DNA of 64,000 bases from Chloroflexota bacterium (GTDB lineage Bacteria > Chloroflexota > Anaerolineae > UBA4142). The DNA is taken from positions 1 to 64,000 of the forward strand of contig JACRMI010000072.1 in NCBI GenBank assembly GCA_016215025.1, written 5' to 3'. The notes under the pieces were generated by a model. That model was not told where the DNA came from. It worked only from the letters and a program-made list of their open reading frames with translations, and did not search any database. The translations under genes and the position numbers were made by a program. This document shows positions 17,938 to 26,482 of the stretch, piece after piece; the first letter of the stretch is position 1, and each line of letters opens with the position of its first letter.

Positions 17938-18891
17938 ATGTTGCGGCTTGGTCATTACACGCTTGGATTGGTCTTATGGCTCACATTTTTCTATAACATC
18001 GAGCGCCTCGACGTCAACAAGGCAGAGTTCATAAACGTCTCCTCTCAGGTCTATCTATTGACCATGATTCTGCTAGTGTTAGGCATCATTCTGCCCCAAA
18101 GATTTCCAACCAATCAGTGGGCTATGTTCTTTGTCGGTCTCGTCGGATTGCTAGCTATTAAGCTATCTCAGAATCGCCCATATTGGGGCGGGCAATATAC
18201 TTATATCACCCTCTTCGAGTTTGGTTCCGTTTTCCTCACACTAATCTTGGCGTTACGGGTCGGTCGGCTCATTGCTGATTTCACTGAAACTGTTCGTGTC
18301 CTAATTTTCCCGGATCTTGAGGGACGCGTTTTCCCATCCAATCGAGCAAATTCAATGATCGAGCGCGAATTGCAATATGCGCGACGCAGGAATACACCTT
18401 TGACCATAATGCTCCTGGAAGCGGATACGGAATCCACCCGGCTCACTCTGAGTGTCACAACGCAAGAAATCCAAACGCTCATTGCTAGGCGCTACCGCCT
18501 CGCCGCGGTTACCCGGCTACTGACGCGAGATCTCCGACGGAGCGACCTTATTTTGGATCAAACCGGGGATGGTCGATTGATTCTGGTCACACCGGAAACA
18601 AGGCCGACTGAGGTTTCCCCGCTGTTGGAACGCCTGACCAACCGGGCACAAAGTCGCCTAGGCATCACGGTTAAATGGGGTGTGGCGACTTTTCCGGAGC
18701 AAGGACTAACCTACGAAGAGCTTGTTCATCAGGCAGAGCAAGATCTCCGGAGCCAACAGGGCAAACGAGGCAAAGCCCAGATAGTTGCTGCAACTACCGG
18801 TACCACTTCAGATTCTGCCCAAGTTGACAAGCCTCCCCATGAGGTTAGCGAAGAGCGAAAGGTAAGCTCGCTGTCACACATGGAAAGTTAG
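17938..18891 (+). CDS. membrane protein with degenerate GGDEF domain
   Basis: 317 residues. The first 125 residues hold four hydrophobic helices. The rest has a GGDEF-like fold with RDLRRSDLILDQ, then TGDGRLILVTPETR where active enzymes have GGDEFxxLLPET, and VKWGVATFPEQG. The active-site GGDEF reads TGDGR, and no RxxD inhibitory site is obvious, so diguanylate cyclase activity is unlikely. A role as c-di-GMP/GTP sensor or scaffold for polysaccharide export is an inference. Good Shine-Dalgarno (gagagg) before ATG 17938. Followed 24 bases later by the initiating sugar transferase. Confidence 0.8.
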   Translation: MLRLGHYTLGLVLWLTFFYNIERLDVNKAEFINVSSQVYLLTMILLVLGIILPQRFPTNQWAMFFVGLVGLLAIKLSQNRPYWGGQYTYITLFEFGSVFLTLILALRVGRLIADFTETVRVLIFPDLEGRVFPSNRANSMIERELQYARRRNTPLTIMLLEADTESTRLTLSVTTQEIQTLIARRYRLAAVTRLLTRDLRRSDLILDQTGDGRLILVTPETRPTEVSPLLERLTNRAQSRLGITVKWGVATFPEQGLTYEELVHQAEQDLRSQQGKRGKAQIVAATTGTTSDSAQVDKPPHEVSEERKVSSLSHMES

Positions 18892-18915
18892 ATGAAATGA
18901 AGACCGGAGGTCGCA

Positions 18916-19608
18916 ATGGCAATCCAACAAGCGATATCTGCCGAGCAGTTACTTGATCTCCCATGGTATGCAAAATCCGACCCCGATCAGCGGCTCATCC
19001 GCGGCAGGGCTTATTCCATTATCAAGCGAATGTTTGATCTCTTTCTATGCGTGCTTGCTCTTCCGATCTTTCTCTTGGTGTTAGCTATCTGCGGCCTTCT
19101 GATCAAACTCGATTCTCCAGGCGGACCCATTTTCTTCAAACAGGCGCGGACCGGTCGCTGCGGCAAAACGTTTTGGATGTATAAACTTCGCACTATGGTG
19201 CCGAATGCAGAAGAGCTTAAACTGCAACTGATACATCTGAACGAATTAAAATGGCCGGATTTTAAGATTACGAACGACCCACGCATCACTCGCGTCGGGC
19301 GGATTCTACGTAGGACCAGTTTGGACGAAGTCCCACAGATTATCAACGTGTTTAAGGGTGAAATGAGCTTGGTCGGACCGAGACCCACTTCTTTTGGAAG
19401 GAATACCTATTTGTTGTGGCAGACAAAGCGTCTGGACGTTGTTCCGGGCATTACGGGTCTATGGCAAATCATTGGTCGAGGTGAGACGGAGTTCGACGAG
19501 CGCCTGCGTTTGGATATTGCCTACATCGAACGGCAAAGCCTTTGGCTTGATATCAATATCTTGATCCGAACTGTCTTTGTGGTATTTAACGGCCGGGGCG
19601 CGCGATGA
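18916..19608 (+). CDS. polyprenyl-phosphate sugar-1-phosphate transferase (WcaJ/EpsL-like)
   Basis: 230 residues. Bacterial sugar transferase family (PF02397). One N-terminal membrane-associated helix (MFDLFLCVLALPIFLLVLAI) is followed by the catalytic block: GPIFFKQARTGRCGK, MYKLRTM, TRVGRILRRTSLDEVPQ, GEMSLVGPRP and PGITGLWQ. It starts exopolysaccharide synthesis by moving a sugar-phosphate from a nucleotide sugar onto undecaprenyl phosphate. This is the short form without the N-terminal CoA-binding-like domain. First committed enzyme of the cluster at 17938-33933. Confidence 0.95.
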   Translation: MAIQQAISAEQLLDLPWYAKSDPDQRLIRGRAYSIIKRMFDLFLCVLALPIFLLVLAICGLLIKLDSPGGPIFFKQARTGRCGKTFWMYKLRTMVPNAEELKLQLIHLNELKWPDFKITNDPRITRVGRILRRTSLDEVPQIINVFKGEMSLVGPRPTSFGRNTYLLWQTKRLDVVPGITGLWQIIGRGETEFDERLRLDIAYIERQSLWLDINILIRTVFVVFNGRGAR

Positions 19609-19685
19609 CCACGCGTCGTGTCAACCTCTCCAGCTCTGATAGGTTAATCTAGCCCCATCGGTTTTTCGGGATCCTGAGGACGCGA

Positions 19686-21587
19686 ATGGAACTAAACCGC
19701 TATTTAAGTATCGTTGTTCGTTGGCTCTGGCTTTTAGTACTGGCTGCCGTGATTGCAAGTCTAGCCGCTTTATGGGCAACTCGCCAACAACCGCCTGTTT
19801 ACATGGCGCAGTCCAAACTCATTGTCGGTCCTGGAGTTGGGAGCCCAGATCCCGACCTCAACGCGCTACGTACAGGTGGGCAGTTGATGCAGACCTATGC
19901 CCAACTGGCGACGACTGGACCGGTGCTACAGGCAGTTATCTCAGAGCTAGGGCTAAGCATACCCCCTGAGTCGCTGGCTCAGAGCATTGACCTCAAATCG
20001 GATCTGGACACTCAAATCCTTACCATTCGGGTACGCAGTGGAAATGCGATGCGCGCGGCGACTATCGCGAATTCTCTGGCTGAAATACTTGTGCGCGTAG
20101 CGTCTGCTAGTAGCAGCGCTCCCCTAGCTCAGCTACTCTCCCAAATACAGGCAGATTCCGACAAGTTTCGACAAATTGTGGACGAGAGTGAAGTCAAGAT
20201 ACAGCAGCTGCAGACTCAGCTGCAGACAGCAGACCCGGCAATCGAGAGTGAGATCCGCACACACAAAACCAGAATTGTGCAACTAGAAGCAGAACTAGCG
20301 AAACCGGTAGACTCCACAACTAACCAGGCGATCTTGGATGAACAGCTCAAGATCAAACAGCTTGAGGCAGCTTTCCAGGTGACTGTGGATGTAACTGCCC
20401 GTCGATTGATTCTCGATCAACTGACATTGGAGTACAATCGTCTGTCGAACGCGCAAAACGCCGACGCGGCACGCAAGCGCCTACTCCTCGATCAACTAGC
20501 CTGGGAACATACCCGCGTTGACGATTTAAACAAGGACGAAACAGAAAGGCGGAGCTTAATCCAGGATCAAATCAAAAGCGAGCAGACTCGCCAATCAGAA
20601 GCGCAACGCAACTTGGCACAACTGCCTTCAGCGGTCCAAAAAGCACAGACCAACCAATTGCAGATCATCGAGCGGGCAAGTACCGGGACGCCGGTAACCA
20701 CACCTTTAGCATTGACTTTACTCCTTGCTGGAAGCGCGGGGTTCGTGTTGGCTTTCATAATTGCATTGGTCTTTGAGTATTTCGACAAGACGGTACGGTC
20801 GGTCGAAGAACTGGCCGAGATTCACGGCTTACCTATCCTTGGCGCAATTGCGAAACAAAGGGAAACAAGTGGAATTGCTCCGGGGAGTTTAACTGTTCAG
20901 TCTTTACCCCAGTCCAACGCAGCCGAGAATTATCGGATGATCAGCACCAAGCTACTCTCCGGGAATAGTCAAACTCCGTGTCGGTCGATACTGATTAGCG
21001 GAATGGAGTCAGGAAGTAAAGAAACGGAAATTGCCGCTAACCTTTGTGTGACCCTCGCAGAAATGGGTAAGCGCGTCGTACTTGCAGATGCGAACCCAAG
21101 GCATCCGACTGTGCATCGAATTCTTGGGGTCGCCGTGACCCCCGGACTTGTCGATCTGCTTTCTGGGGATCCAAAACGTAGCGAGCCCGTTGCTCTCGAT
21201 TGGGTGCCGAATTTATCACTTGTCCCTGCCGGTTTAACTCCCTCAAACCCATTCGAATTGCTTGCTTCACCTCATGTTGTCAGTATTCTGAACGAATTTG
21301 AGCGGGACTATGATCTGGTTATTATCACCGCGGGACCCTTGCTGTCATTTGCGGAAAATTTACTTTTAGCTTCTCGGGCTGACGGAGTCATTCTGGTTGT
21401 CGAGGCAGGAAAAACATCTCGCGAAGCGATTTCAAAAGCCGTCGTAAGCCTACAATCACTGGGCGCTCACATCGTCGGCAGTATCCTTGATCATAACGCG
21501 CCGACACAGAGGCAGTGGATGCTTGGGCTTATAGACAGACTGAAACCGCGCGTAATGAATTGGATCAAACCGAGACAACGGCATTAA
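19686..21587 (+). CDS. Wzz/BY-kinase-like polysaccharide co-polymerase, P-loop degenerate
   Basis: 633 residues. An N-terminal Wzz-type domain has a helix at residues 14-33. A long coiled coil follows (about 150-320, rich in Q, L, E, with repeated LDQL motifs). The second helix is near 340 (LTLLLAGSAGFVLAFIIALV), and a cytoplasmic CpsD/BY-kinase-like domain ends the protein. The Walker A position reads SGMESGSKETEIAANL, where active enzymes have PGEGKST. Walker A' keeps VVLADANPRHP. The later DTPP-type motif is VIITAGP. No C-terminal Tyr cluster is present. It is probably a catalytically dead co-polymerase that sets chain length with the Wzy protein at 28126. Confidence 0.88.
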   Translation: MELNRYLSIVVRWLWLLVLAAVIASLAALWATRQQPPVYMAQSKLIVGPGVGSPDPDLNALRTGGQLMQTYAQLATTGPVLQAVISELGLSIPPESLAQSIDLKSDLDTQILTIRVRSGNAMRAATIANSLAEILVRVASASSSAPLAQLLSQIQADSDKFRQIVDESEVKIQQLQTQLQTADPAIESEIRTHKTRIVQLEAELAKPVDSTTNQAILDEQLKIKQLEAAFQVTVDVTARRLILDQLTLEYNRLSNAQNADAARKRLLLDQLAWEHTRVDDLNKDETERRSLIQDQIKSEQTRQSEAQRNLAQLPSAVQKAQTNQLQIIERASTGTPVTTPLALTLLLAGSAGFVLAFIIALVFEYFDKTVRSVEELAEIHGLPILGAIAKQRETSGIAPGSLTVQSLPQSNAAENYRMISTKLLSGNSQTPCRSILISGMESGSKETEIAANLCVTLAEMGKRVVLADANPRHPTVHRILGVAVTPGLVDLLSGDPKRSEPVALDWVPNLSLVPAGLTPSNPFELLASPHVVSILNEFERDYDLVIITAGPLLSFAENLLLASRADGVILVVEAGKTSREAISKAVVSLQSLGAHIVGSILDHNAPTQRQWMLGLIDRLKPRVMNWIKPRQRH

Positions 21588-21591
21588 CTCT

Positions 21592-22911
21592 ATGAACAAA
21601 TTACTGGCGCGCGTATTTGCTCTTCTGAATCAAGAGTCCATTCCCTATTGCGTCCTGCGCTGGGTGGATGAACTCGAACAGCCTGACGAAGGACATGATG
21701 TGGACCTTCTCGTTCAGCGCCGTGAATTTGCGCGGATGCGTCACGCGTTGACTGATCTCGGTTTCGTCCCGTTGCCCGCCTGGGGACATGCGCCGCACCA
21801 TTTCTTTGTTGCCTATGAAGAGGATTCGGACTGCTGGATCAAGCTCGACATTGTTACGGATATCGCGTTTGGACGACCCGCTCATGTGCTCTACACGCCG
21901 CTTGCCGACATCTGTCTCCAGAACCGCTGCCGGCACGATCTTACTTTTGTTCTATCGCCGGAAGAGGAACTGGTAACCTTATTGCTGCATTGTGTGGTTG
22001 ATGAGGGCGGTATCACCCCGCGTGAAGGGAGTCGGCTCAAGTTTCTTTGCGATCAAGTCGTCGATCAGCAATATGTGACCCTTTTGCTGACGACGTACTA
22101 CTTACCTGATATGTCCTTTTCAAAACTAGCTCCTCTCATTCAAGTTGCTGATTGGGAAACGTTGCTGGCGAGACGCAACGAAACGAAAGGATACTTGACC
22201 AGGCTTGACCGGCTTGGCACCTTTTTTCGCCAAGTGGGTTATCCTGCACTGCGCAAGTTGGAAAGAGTGATCTGTTTTTTTCGCCCACAGACGTTCACCG
22301 TCGCTCTGCTTGCGCCCGATGGTGCAGGCAAATCTACTTTAGCCACAAACATTGAAAAGTCATTTCTTCTGCCAGTCCGCTCGATCTATATGGGCTTGTA
22401 TCCGGGACGGCGCAATCGAATCGGCTCGGAAGTACCTGGTATCCACAGGCGAACGGGTGTGCCCGTGCTAGGTCTCCTGGGTCACCTGTGTACGCAATGG
22501 AAACGATATTTTCTAGCGCGTTACCACGTGGCTTGTGGACGCTTGGTAATTTTTGACCGATACACCTATGATGCGCTGCTCCCACCGAATCAGTCGATGA
22601 GTAGAATCAAACGTTGGCGCCGCTGGTTGCTCGCGCACGCATGCCCCGCGCCTGAATTCATTCTGTTCCTGGACGCACCGGGCAAGTTACTTTATGCTCG
22701 AAAAGGTGAGGGTAGCGCGGCAGCCCTGGAACAACAACGCCAACACTACCGAGCCTTGAAGTTGGATTTTCCGCAGATGATTATGGTCGATGCAACCCAA
22801 TCTGCTGATCAGGTGCGCCGCCAGGCGACATCATTGATTTGGAACCGCTATGTACGCCGTCTCGGACCAGGTGGCAGAAAGCCGCGATTGATGGGGGGAC
22901 GAGAAGGATGA
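21592..22911 (+). CDS. nucleotidyltransferase-like plus thymidylate-kinase-like fusion protein
   Basis: 439 residues in two parts. Residues 1-220 look like a nucleotidyltransferase-fold protein (PYCVLRWVDELE, then HDVDLLVQRREF). Residues 235-430 are a P-loop kinase with Walker A LAPDGAGKSTLA, the Arg-rich lid region and VIFDRYTYDALL (DR(Y/H) motif of thymidylate kinases), then FILFLDAPGKLLYARKGEG. Such genes recur in polysaccharide clusters; the substrate is unknown. It starts four bases after the co-polymerase and its stop overlaps the next start (ATGA). Confidence 0.8.
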   Translation: MNKLLARVFALLNQESIPYCVLRWVDELEQPDEGHDVDLLVQRREFARMRHALTDLGFVPLPAWGHAPHHFFVAYEEDSDCWIKLDIVTDIAFGRPAHVLYTPLADICLQNRCRHDLTFVLSPEEELVTLLLHCVVDEGGITPREGSRLKFLCDQVVDQQYVTLLLTTYYLPDMSFSKLAPLIQVADWETLLARRNETKGYLTRLDRLGTFFRQVGYPALRKLERVICFFRPQTFTVALLAPDGAGKSTLATNIEKSFLLPVRSIYMGLYPGRRNRIGSEVPGIHRRTGVPVLGLLGHLCTQWKRYFLARYHVACGRLVIFDRYTYDALLPPNQSMSRIKRWRRWLLAHACPAPEFILFLDAPGKLLYARKGEGSAAALEQQRQHYRALKLDFPQMIMVDATQSADQVRRQATSLIWNRYVRRLGPGGRKPRLMGGREG

Positions 22912-24314
22912 ACACAGCGGAAAGAGAACAGTCTTTGCCGGGAGAGCAAGTGACGCTCTCCGAGTCTTCCCGGGACCCTCGCCGATCAAAAGTTGCGTAC
23001 ATGATGTCGAGCTTTCCCAAGCTTACGGAGACCTTTATTCTTTACGAAATGCTCGCAGTGGAAAAACAGGGAGTACAGGTCGAGATATATCCGCTTTTGC
23101 GTACGCACAACTCAAAGATACATGCAGAGGGCGCACCCCTGATTAAAAAAATAGCCCATCGCTTGAGCAGTTCACAAGGCAGCATCGTAATGAATCCCGA
23201 AGCCGTGCCGCTGGTCGAACGGGCGCATTTTCAACCGTTTTTCTCGGAACGCATTCTACGCGCTCAATTGCATTTTATCCGGCGAAAACCGCTAACTTAT
23301 CTAGGCACATTATGGACTGCACTGCGCGCGACCTGGGGCAGTCCTCGATTCTTTGCGGGCGTGCTCGACATTTTTCCCAGGACCGTTTTCTTCGCGCAGC
23401 AAATGGAGGCAGATGGCATCACGCATGTTCACGCGCATTTTGCCAGCCATCCTGCGGCGGCGGCATTCATCATCCATCGTCTGACCGGCATTCCCTACAG
23501 TTTCACTGCCCATGGCTCTGACTTGCACGTCGATCGCCATATGCTCCGGGAAAAGGTCGCCGAAGCAGCTTTCGTGGTCGCAATTTCAAAGTATAACAAA
23601 GAATTGATCATCGCCGAGTGCGGGGATCAGTTCCGCGAAAAAATTCTCGTAATCCACTGCGGGGTTGATGCACAAGCCATTCATCCCGCCCGGGAGAGCG
23701 GATTGTATAGCCGGGATGCGAACAGCGAAATGCCCCGTTTGATATCCTTCAGCCGATCCGTCAATCCTTTCACGATCTTTTGCATTGGTCTACTTCAGCA
23801 AGTCAAGGGTCAGACTTTTCTGATCGAGGCATGCCGCTTGTTGCGCGAGCGTCGCATTGACTTTACCTGTCATTTCGTGGGAGATGGCGCTGATCGAGCT
23901 GCATTGATGAAGCAAGTCGTAGAATCCGGTTTGGCAGATTGCGTGTATTTCCGCGGTTGGCGAACGCATGAGGAAACCATCAAACTGTTACGCGATGCTC
24001 ACGTCCTTGCCCTTCCGAGCGTGCCCACGCGCAGTGGCAAGCGTGAGGGTATTCCAATCGTGCTGATGGAGGCAATGGCGAGTGGAGTGCCGGTGGTAGC
24101 GAGCGGCGTGTCTGGGATCCCAGAACTCGTGGAGCATGAGTGTAATGGGTTATTGGTGCCGCCGGGCGACCCTCCCGCCCTAGCCGATGCGCTTCAGCGC
24201 CTACATGACAGTCCGGCTTTGCGTCAGCGTTTGGCGCAAGCAGGCAGAGACCGCGTAGTGCAGGATTTTGATCTTCACACCAACGCAGCGATACTCGCGC
24301 AACACTTTTCCTGA
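22908..24314 (+). CDS. glycosyltransferase family 4
   Basis: 468 residues from the ATG of an ATGA overlap. GT-B fold: N-domain with YMMSSFPKLTETFILYEMLA and HVHAHFASHPAAAAFIIHRL, then C-domain with FCIGLLQQVKGQTFLIEACR, FVGDGADRAALM and the sugar-nucleotide binding block EGIPIVLMEAMASGVPVVAS. A longer frame from 22839 overlaps the previous gene and lacks a ribosome site. Adds a sugar to the lipid-linked repeat unit; specificity is not readable. Confidence 0.93.
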   Translation: MNTAEREQSLPGEQVTLSESSRDPRRSKVAYMMSSFPKLTETFILYEMLAVEKQGVQVEIYPLLRTHNSKIHAEGAPLIKKIAHRLSSSQGSIVMNPEAVPLVERAHFQPFFSERILRAQLHFIRRKPLTYLGTLWTALRATWGSPRFFAGVLDIFPRTVFFAQQMEADGITHVHAHFASHPAAAAFIIHRLTGIPYSFTAHGSDLHVDRHMLREKVAEAAFVVAISKYNKELIIAECGDQFREKILVIHCGVDAQAIHPARESGLYSRDANSEMPRLISFSRSVNPFTIFCIGLLQQVKGQTFLIEACRLLRERRIDFTCHFVGDGADRAALMKQVVESGLADCVYFRGWRTHEETIKLLRDAHVLALPSVPTRSGKREGIPIVLMEAMASGVPVVASGVSGIPELVEHECNGLLVPPGDPPALADALQRLHDSPALRQRLAQAGRDRVVQDFDLHTNAAILAQHFS

Positions 24315-24323
24315 GAGTCAATT

Positions 24324-25478
24324 ATGAGCCTGGTCCTATTTTGGGTTGCTGTTTTGCTGATTGCCTATACCTATATTGTTTTCCCAGGGATCGTATGGCT
24401 GCGGAAAATCTTTTTGACGCGCCCTTATAAAAGCGCCGAAATTTTTCCTGCTGTGAGCCTGATTATCGCCGCACACAACGAGGCTCGCAGGATTGGGGCG
24501 AAAGTGCAAAATATCTTGTCGCTCGATTACCCCTGCGCCCAACTGGAAGTGATCATTGCTTCAGATGGGTCCAATGACGACACAGATGCGATTGTGCGCA
24601 GTTATTCCAAACAGGGTGTCAGATTGCTCTCGCTACCGCGTGTGGGCAAGGCTGGGGCATTGAATGCCGCCGTTGAAGCTTCAAATGGTACAATCCTGGT
24701 CTTTTCCGATGCGAACAGCATGTTAGAGCCAGGAGCCATCCGTGCCCTGGTTCGACCATTTGCAGATCCGCAAGTAGGGGGAGTTGCAGGCAACCAATGC
24801 TACGTAGATACGAACAAGTCTGGTACGAGCGCTGAGGGTGAACGAAGCTATTGGAATCTGGACCGGCAGCTGAAACAGTCTCAAAGTCAGGCCGGCAGCG
24901 CTATCTCCGCAACCGGTGCCATTTACGCCATCCGCCGCTCCTTGTTTCGCCCTGTTCCTCCGGGTGTCACCGATGATTTCGTTACATCGACCAGCGTCAT
25001 CGCCCAAGGCTATCGCTTGGTCTTCGCGCCGGAGGCTATCGCCCGCGAGCCAGTTGCCAACACAAGTCAGGCAGAATTCCACCGCAAAGTCCGTGTGATC
25101 ACCCGTGGACTGCGCGCCGTCTGGGTGATGCGCGAGTTACTGAATCCATTCAAGCATGGGTTTTACGCTATCCAGCTATTTTCACACAAGGTCATGCGAC
25201 GTTTGGTCGTTTTCCCGCTCTTGCTCTTGGTGTTGGCAAGCCCACTTCTTTGGGAAGAGGGATTGCTTTACCAAGCTGCCATGCTTGCTCAAGTCGCGTT
25301 CTACGGTTGCGCCGTGCTTGGAATAATATTTGCCCAAAAACGACTAGGGCGGCTAAAGCTTTTCGCTATTCCATACTTTTTTTGCATGGTTAATGCTGCT
25401 TCCCTGATAGCGACCTGGAATGTCCTGAGAGGACACCGGATCGATCGGTGGGAGCCACAACGTGCGGAGGTAATGTGA
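24324..25478 (+). CDS. glycosyltransferase family 2, membrane-bound
   Basis: 384 residues. An N-terminal helix (residues 2-21) is followed by a GT-A domain with VSLIIAAHNEARRIGAKV, SDGSNDDTD (first Asp motif), VGKAGALNAAV, FSDANSM (DxD-like) and the acceptor acid in PPGVTDDFVTS. Three C-terminal helices follow from about residue 290. The architecture resembles processive or cellulose-synthase-like enzymes, but the QxxRW-type motif is replaced by RGLRAVW. The stop overlaps the next start (tgATG). Confidence 0.92.
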   Translation: MSLVLFWVAVLLIAYTYIVFPGIVWLRKIFLTRPYKSAEIFPAVSLIIAAHNEARRIGAKVQNILSLDYPCAQLEVIIASDGSNDDTDAIVRSYSKQGVRLLSLPRVGKAGALNAAVEASNGTILVFSDANSMLEPGAIRALVRPFADPQVGGVAGNQCYVDTNKSGTSAEGERSYWNLDRQLKQSQSQAGSAISATGAIYAIRRSLFRPVPPGVTDDFVTSTSVIAQGYRLVFAPEAIAREPVANTSQAEFHRKVRVITRGLRAVWVMRELLNPFKHGFYAIQLFSHKVMRRLVVFPLLLLVLASPLLWEEGLLYQAAMLAQVAFYGCAVLGIIFAQKRLGRLKLFAIPYFFCMVNAASLIATWNVLRGHRIDRWEPQRAEVM

Positions 25479-26482
25479 TGAACAAGACAGTGCTTGTTAC
25501 CGGTGCGGCGGGGTTTATTGGCAGTTCTGTTACGCAGGCATTGCTGGCACGTGGCGATTCGGTCGTCGGTATGGACGACCTGAACCCGTACTATAGTCCG
25601 AAGCGCAAACTTGCTAATCTCACCGAGGTTCAAAGTTCGGCACCTGACAATCAAGCATTTCGTTTCATTCAAGGCGATATCCGCGATCGCTCGCTAATAG
25701 GGCGTCTCTTTGCCGAGCACCGTTTCGACTCGGTGGTGCATATAGCAGGAATGCCCGGAATTCGTGATTCAATTACGAATCCGGCATTGTATTATGACAT
25801 CAATCTTAATGGAACTTTGACCCTGCTTGATGGTGCCGTGCGGCGTCTTACACCCAAGGGGCAGACCACTGATCTGCCCAGATTTATTTTCGCTAGCACG
25901 TCTTCCGTTTATGGTGCTACCCGACGAATACCTTTTGTTGAAAGCGATCCATGCGATATGCCTTTAGCGCCCTATCCAGCCAGTAAACGCGCCGCGGAAT
26001 TGCTGGGCTTTACCTATCACCACTTGTACCATTTGCCTTTTACGGCACTGCGGTTGTTCACCGTTTATGGTCCGCGCGGTCGTCCTGACATGATGGCATA
26101 CAAGCTAGCCGACAGCATCTTTTTGGGGCGGAACGTCCCCATTTACGCTAACGGTCAAATGAAGCGTGATTGGACCTATGTCGACGATATTGTCCGAGGC
26201 ATTATCGCTGCCGTAGACTTGCCCATGGAATATGAGATCATAAACCTAGGTCGCGGCGAGTCTGTCCTCTTGGCTGATTTCGTCGGCTTGATCGAAGAGC
26301 TAACGAGGCGTAAGGCAAACCTGACCACAGCTCCAATGCCCGATACGGATATGCCCTGCACGTTCGCGGACATTAGCAAGGCGCGTCGTTTGCTCGGATA
26401 TGATCCATCTGTTTCTGTCCAGCAAGGCATCGCTCGGTTTTTGGCTTGGTATGAAGAGTATGTGCGGAACGGCAATGAATAG
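25478..26482 (+). CDS. NAD-dependent sugar epimerase (UDP-glucuronate 4-epimerase-like)
   Basis: 334 residues from ATG 25478 (tgATG overlap). Extended SDR: VTGAAGFIGSSV (NAD-binding glycine motif), GMDDLNPYYS, HIAGMPGIRDSI, catalytic Ser/Thr in ASTSSVYGA and YPASKRAAE (YxxxK), and RLFTVYGPRGRPDM. The DDLNPYY and GRPDM signatures are those of UDP-glucuronate/galacturonate 4-epimerases (CapI-like). It supplies a uronic-acid nucleotide sugar, which fits the alginate-lyase-like gene immediately downstream. Confidence 0.93.
   Translation: MNKTVLVTGAAGFIGSSVTQALLARGDSVVGMDDLNPYYSPKRKLANLTEVQSSAPDNQAFRFIQGDIRDRSLIGRLFAEHRFDSVVHIAGMPGIRDSITNPALYYDINLNGTLTLLDGAVRRLTPKGQTTDLPRFIFASTSSVYGATRRIPFVESDPCDMPLAPYPASKRAAELLGFTYHHLYHLPFTALRLFTVYGPRGRPDMMAYKLADSIFLGRNVPIYANGQMKRDWTYVDDIVRGIIAAVDLPMEYEIINLGRGESVLLADFVGLIEELTRRKANLTTAPMPDTDMPCTFADISKARRLLGYDPSVSVQQGIARFLAWYEEYVRNGNE

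Noticed and set aside
17798..18034. Small open frame before the GGDEF-like gene
   Set aside because: It overlaps the real membrane-protein start in another frame and lacks support.
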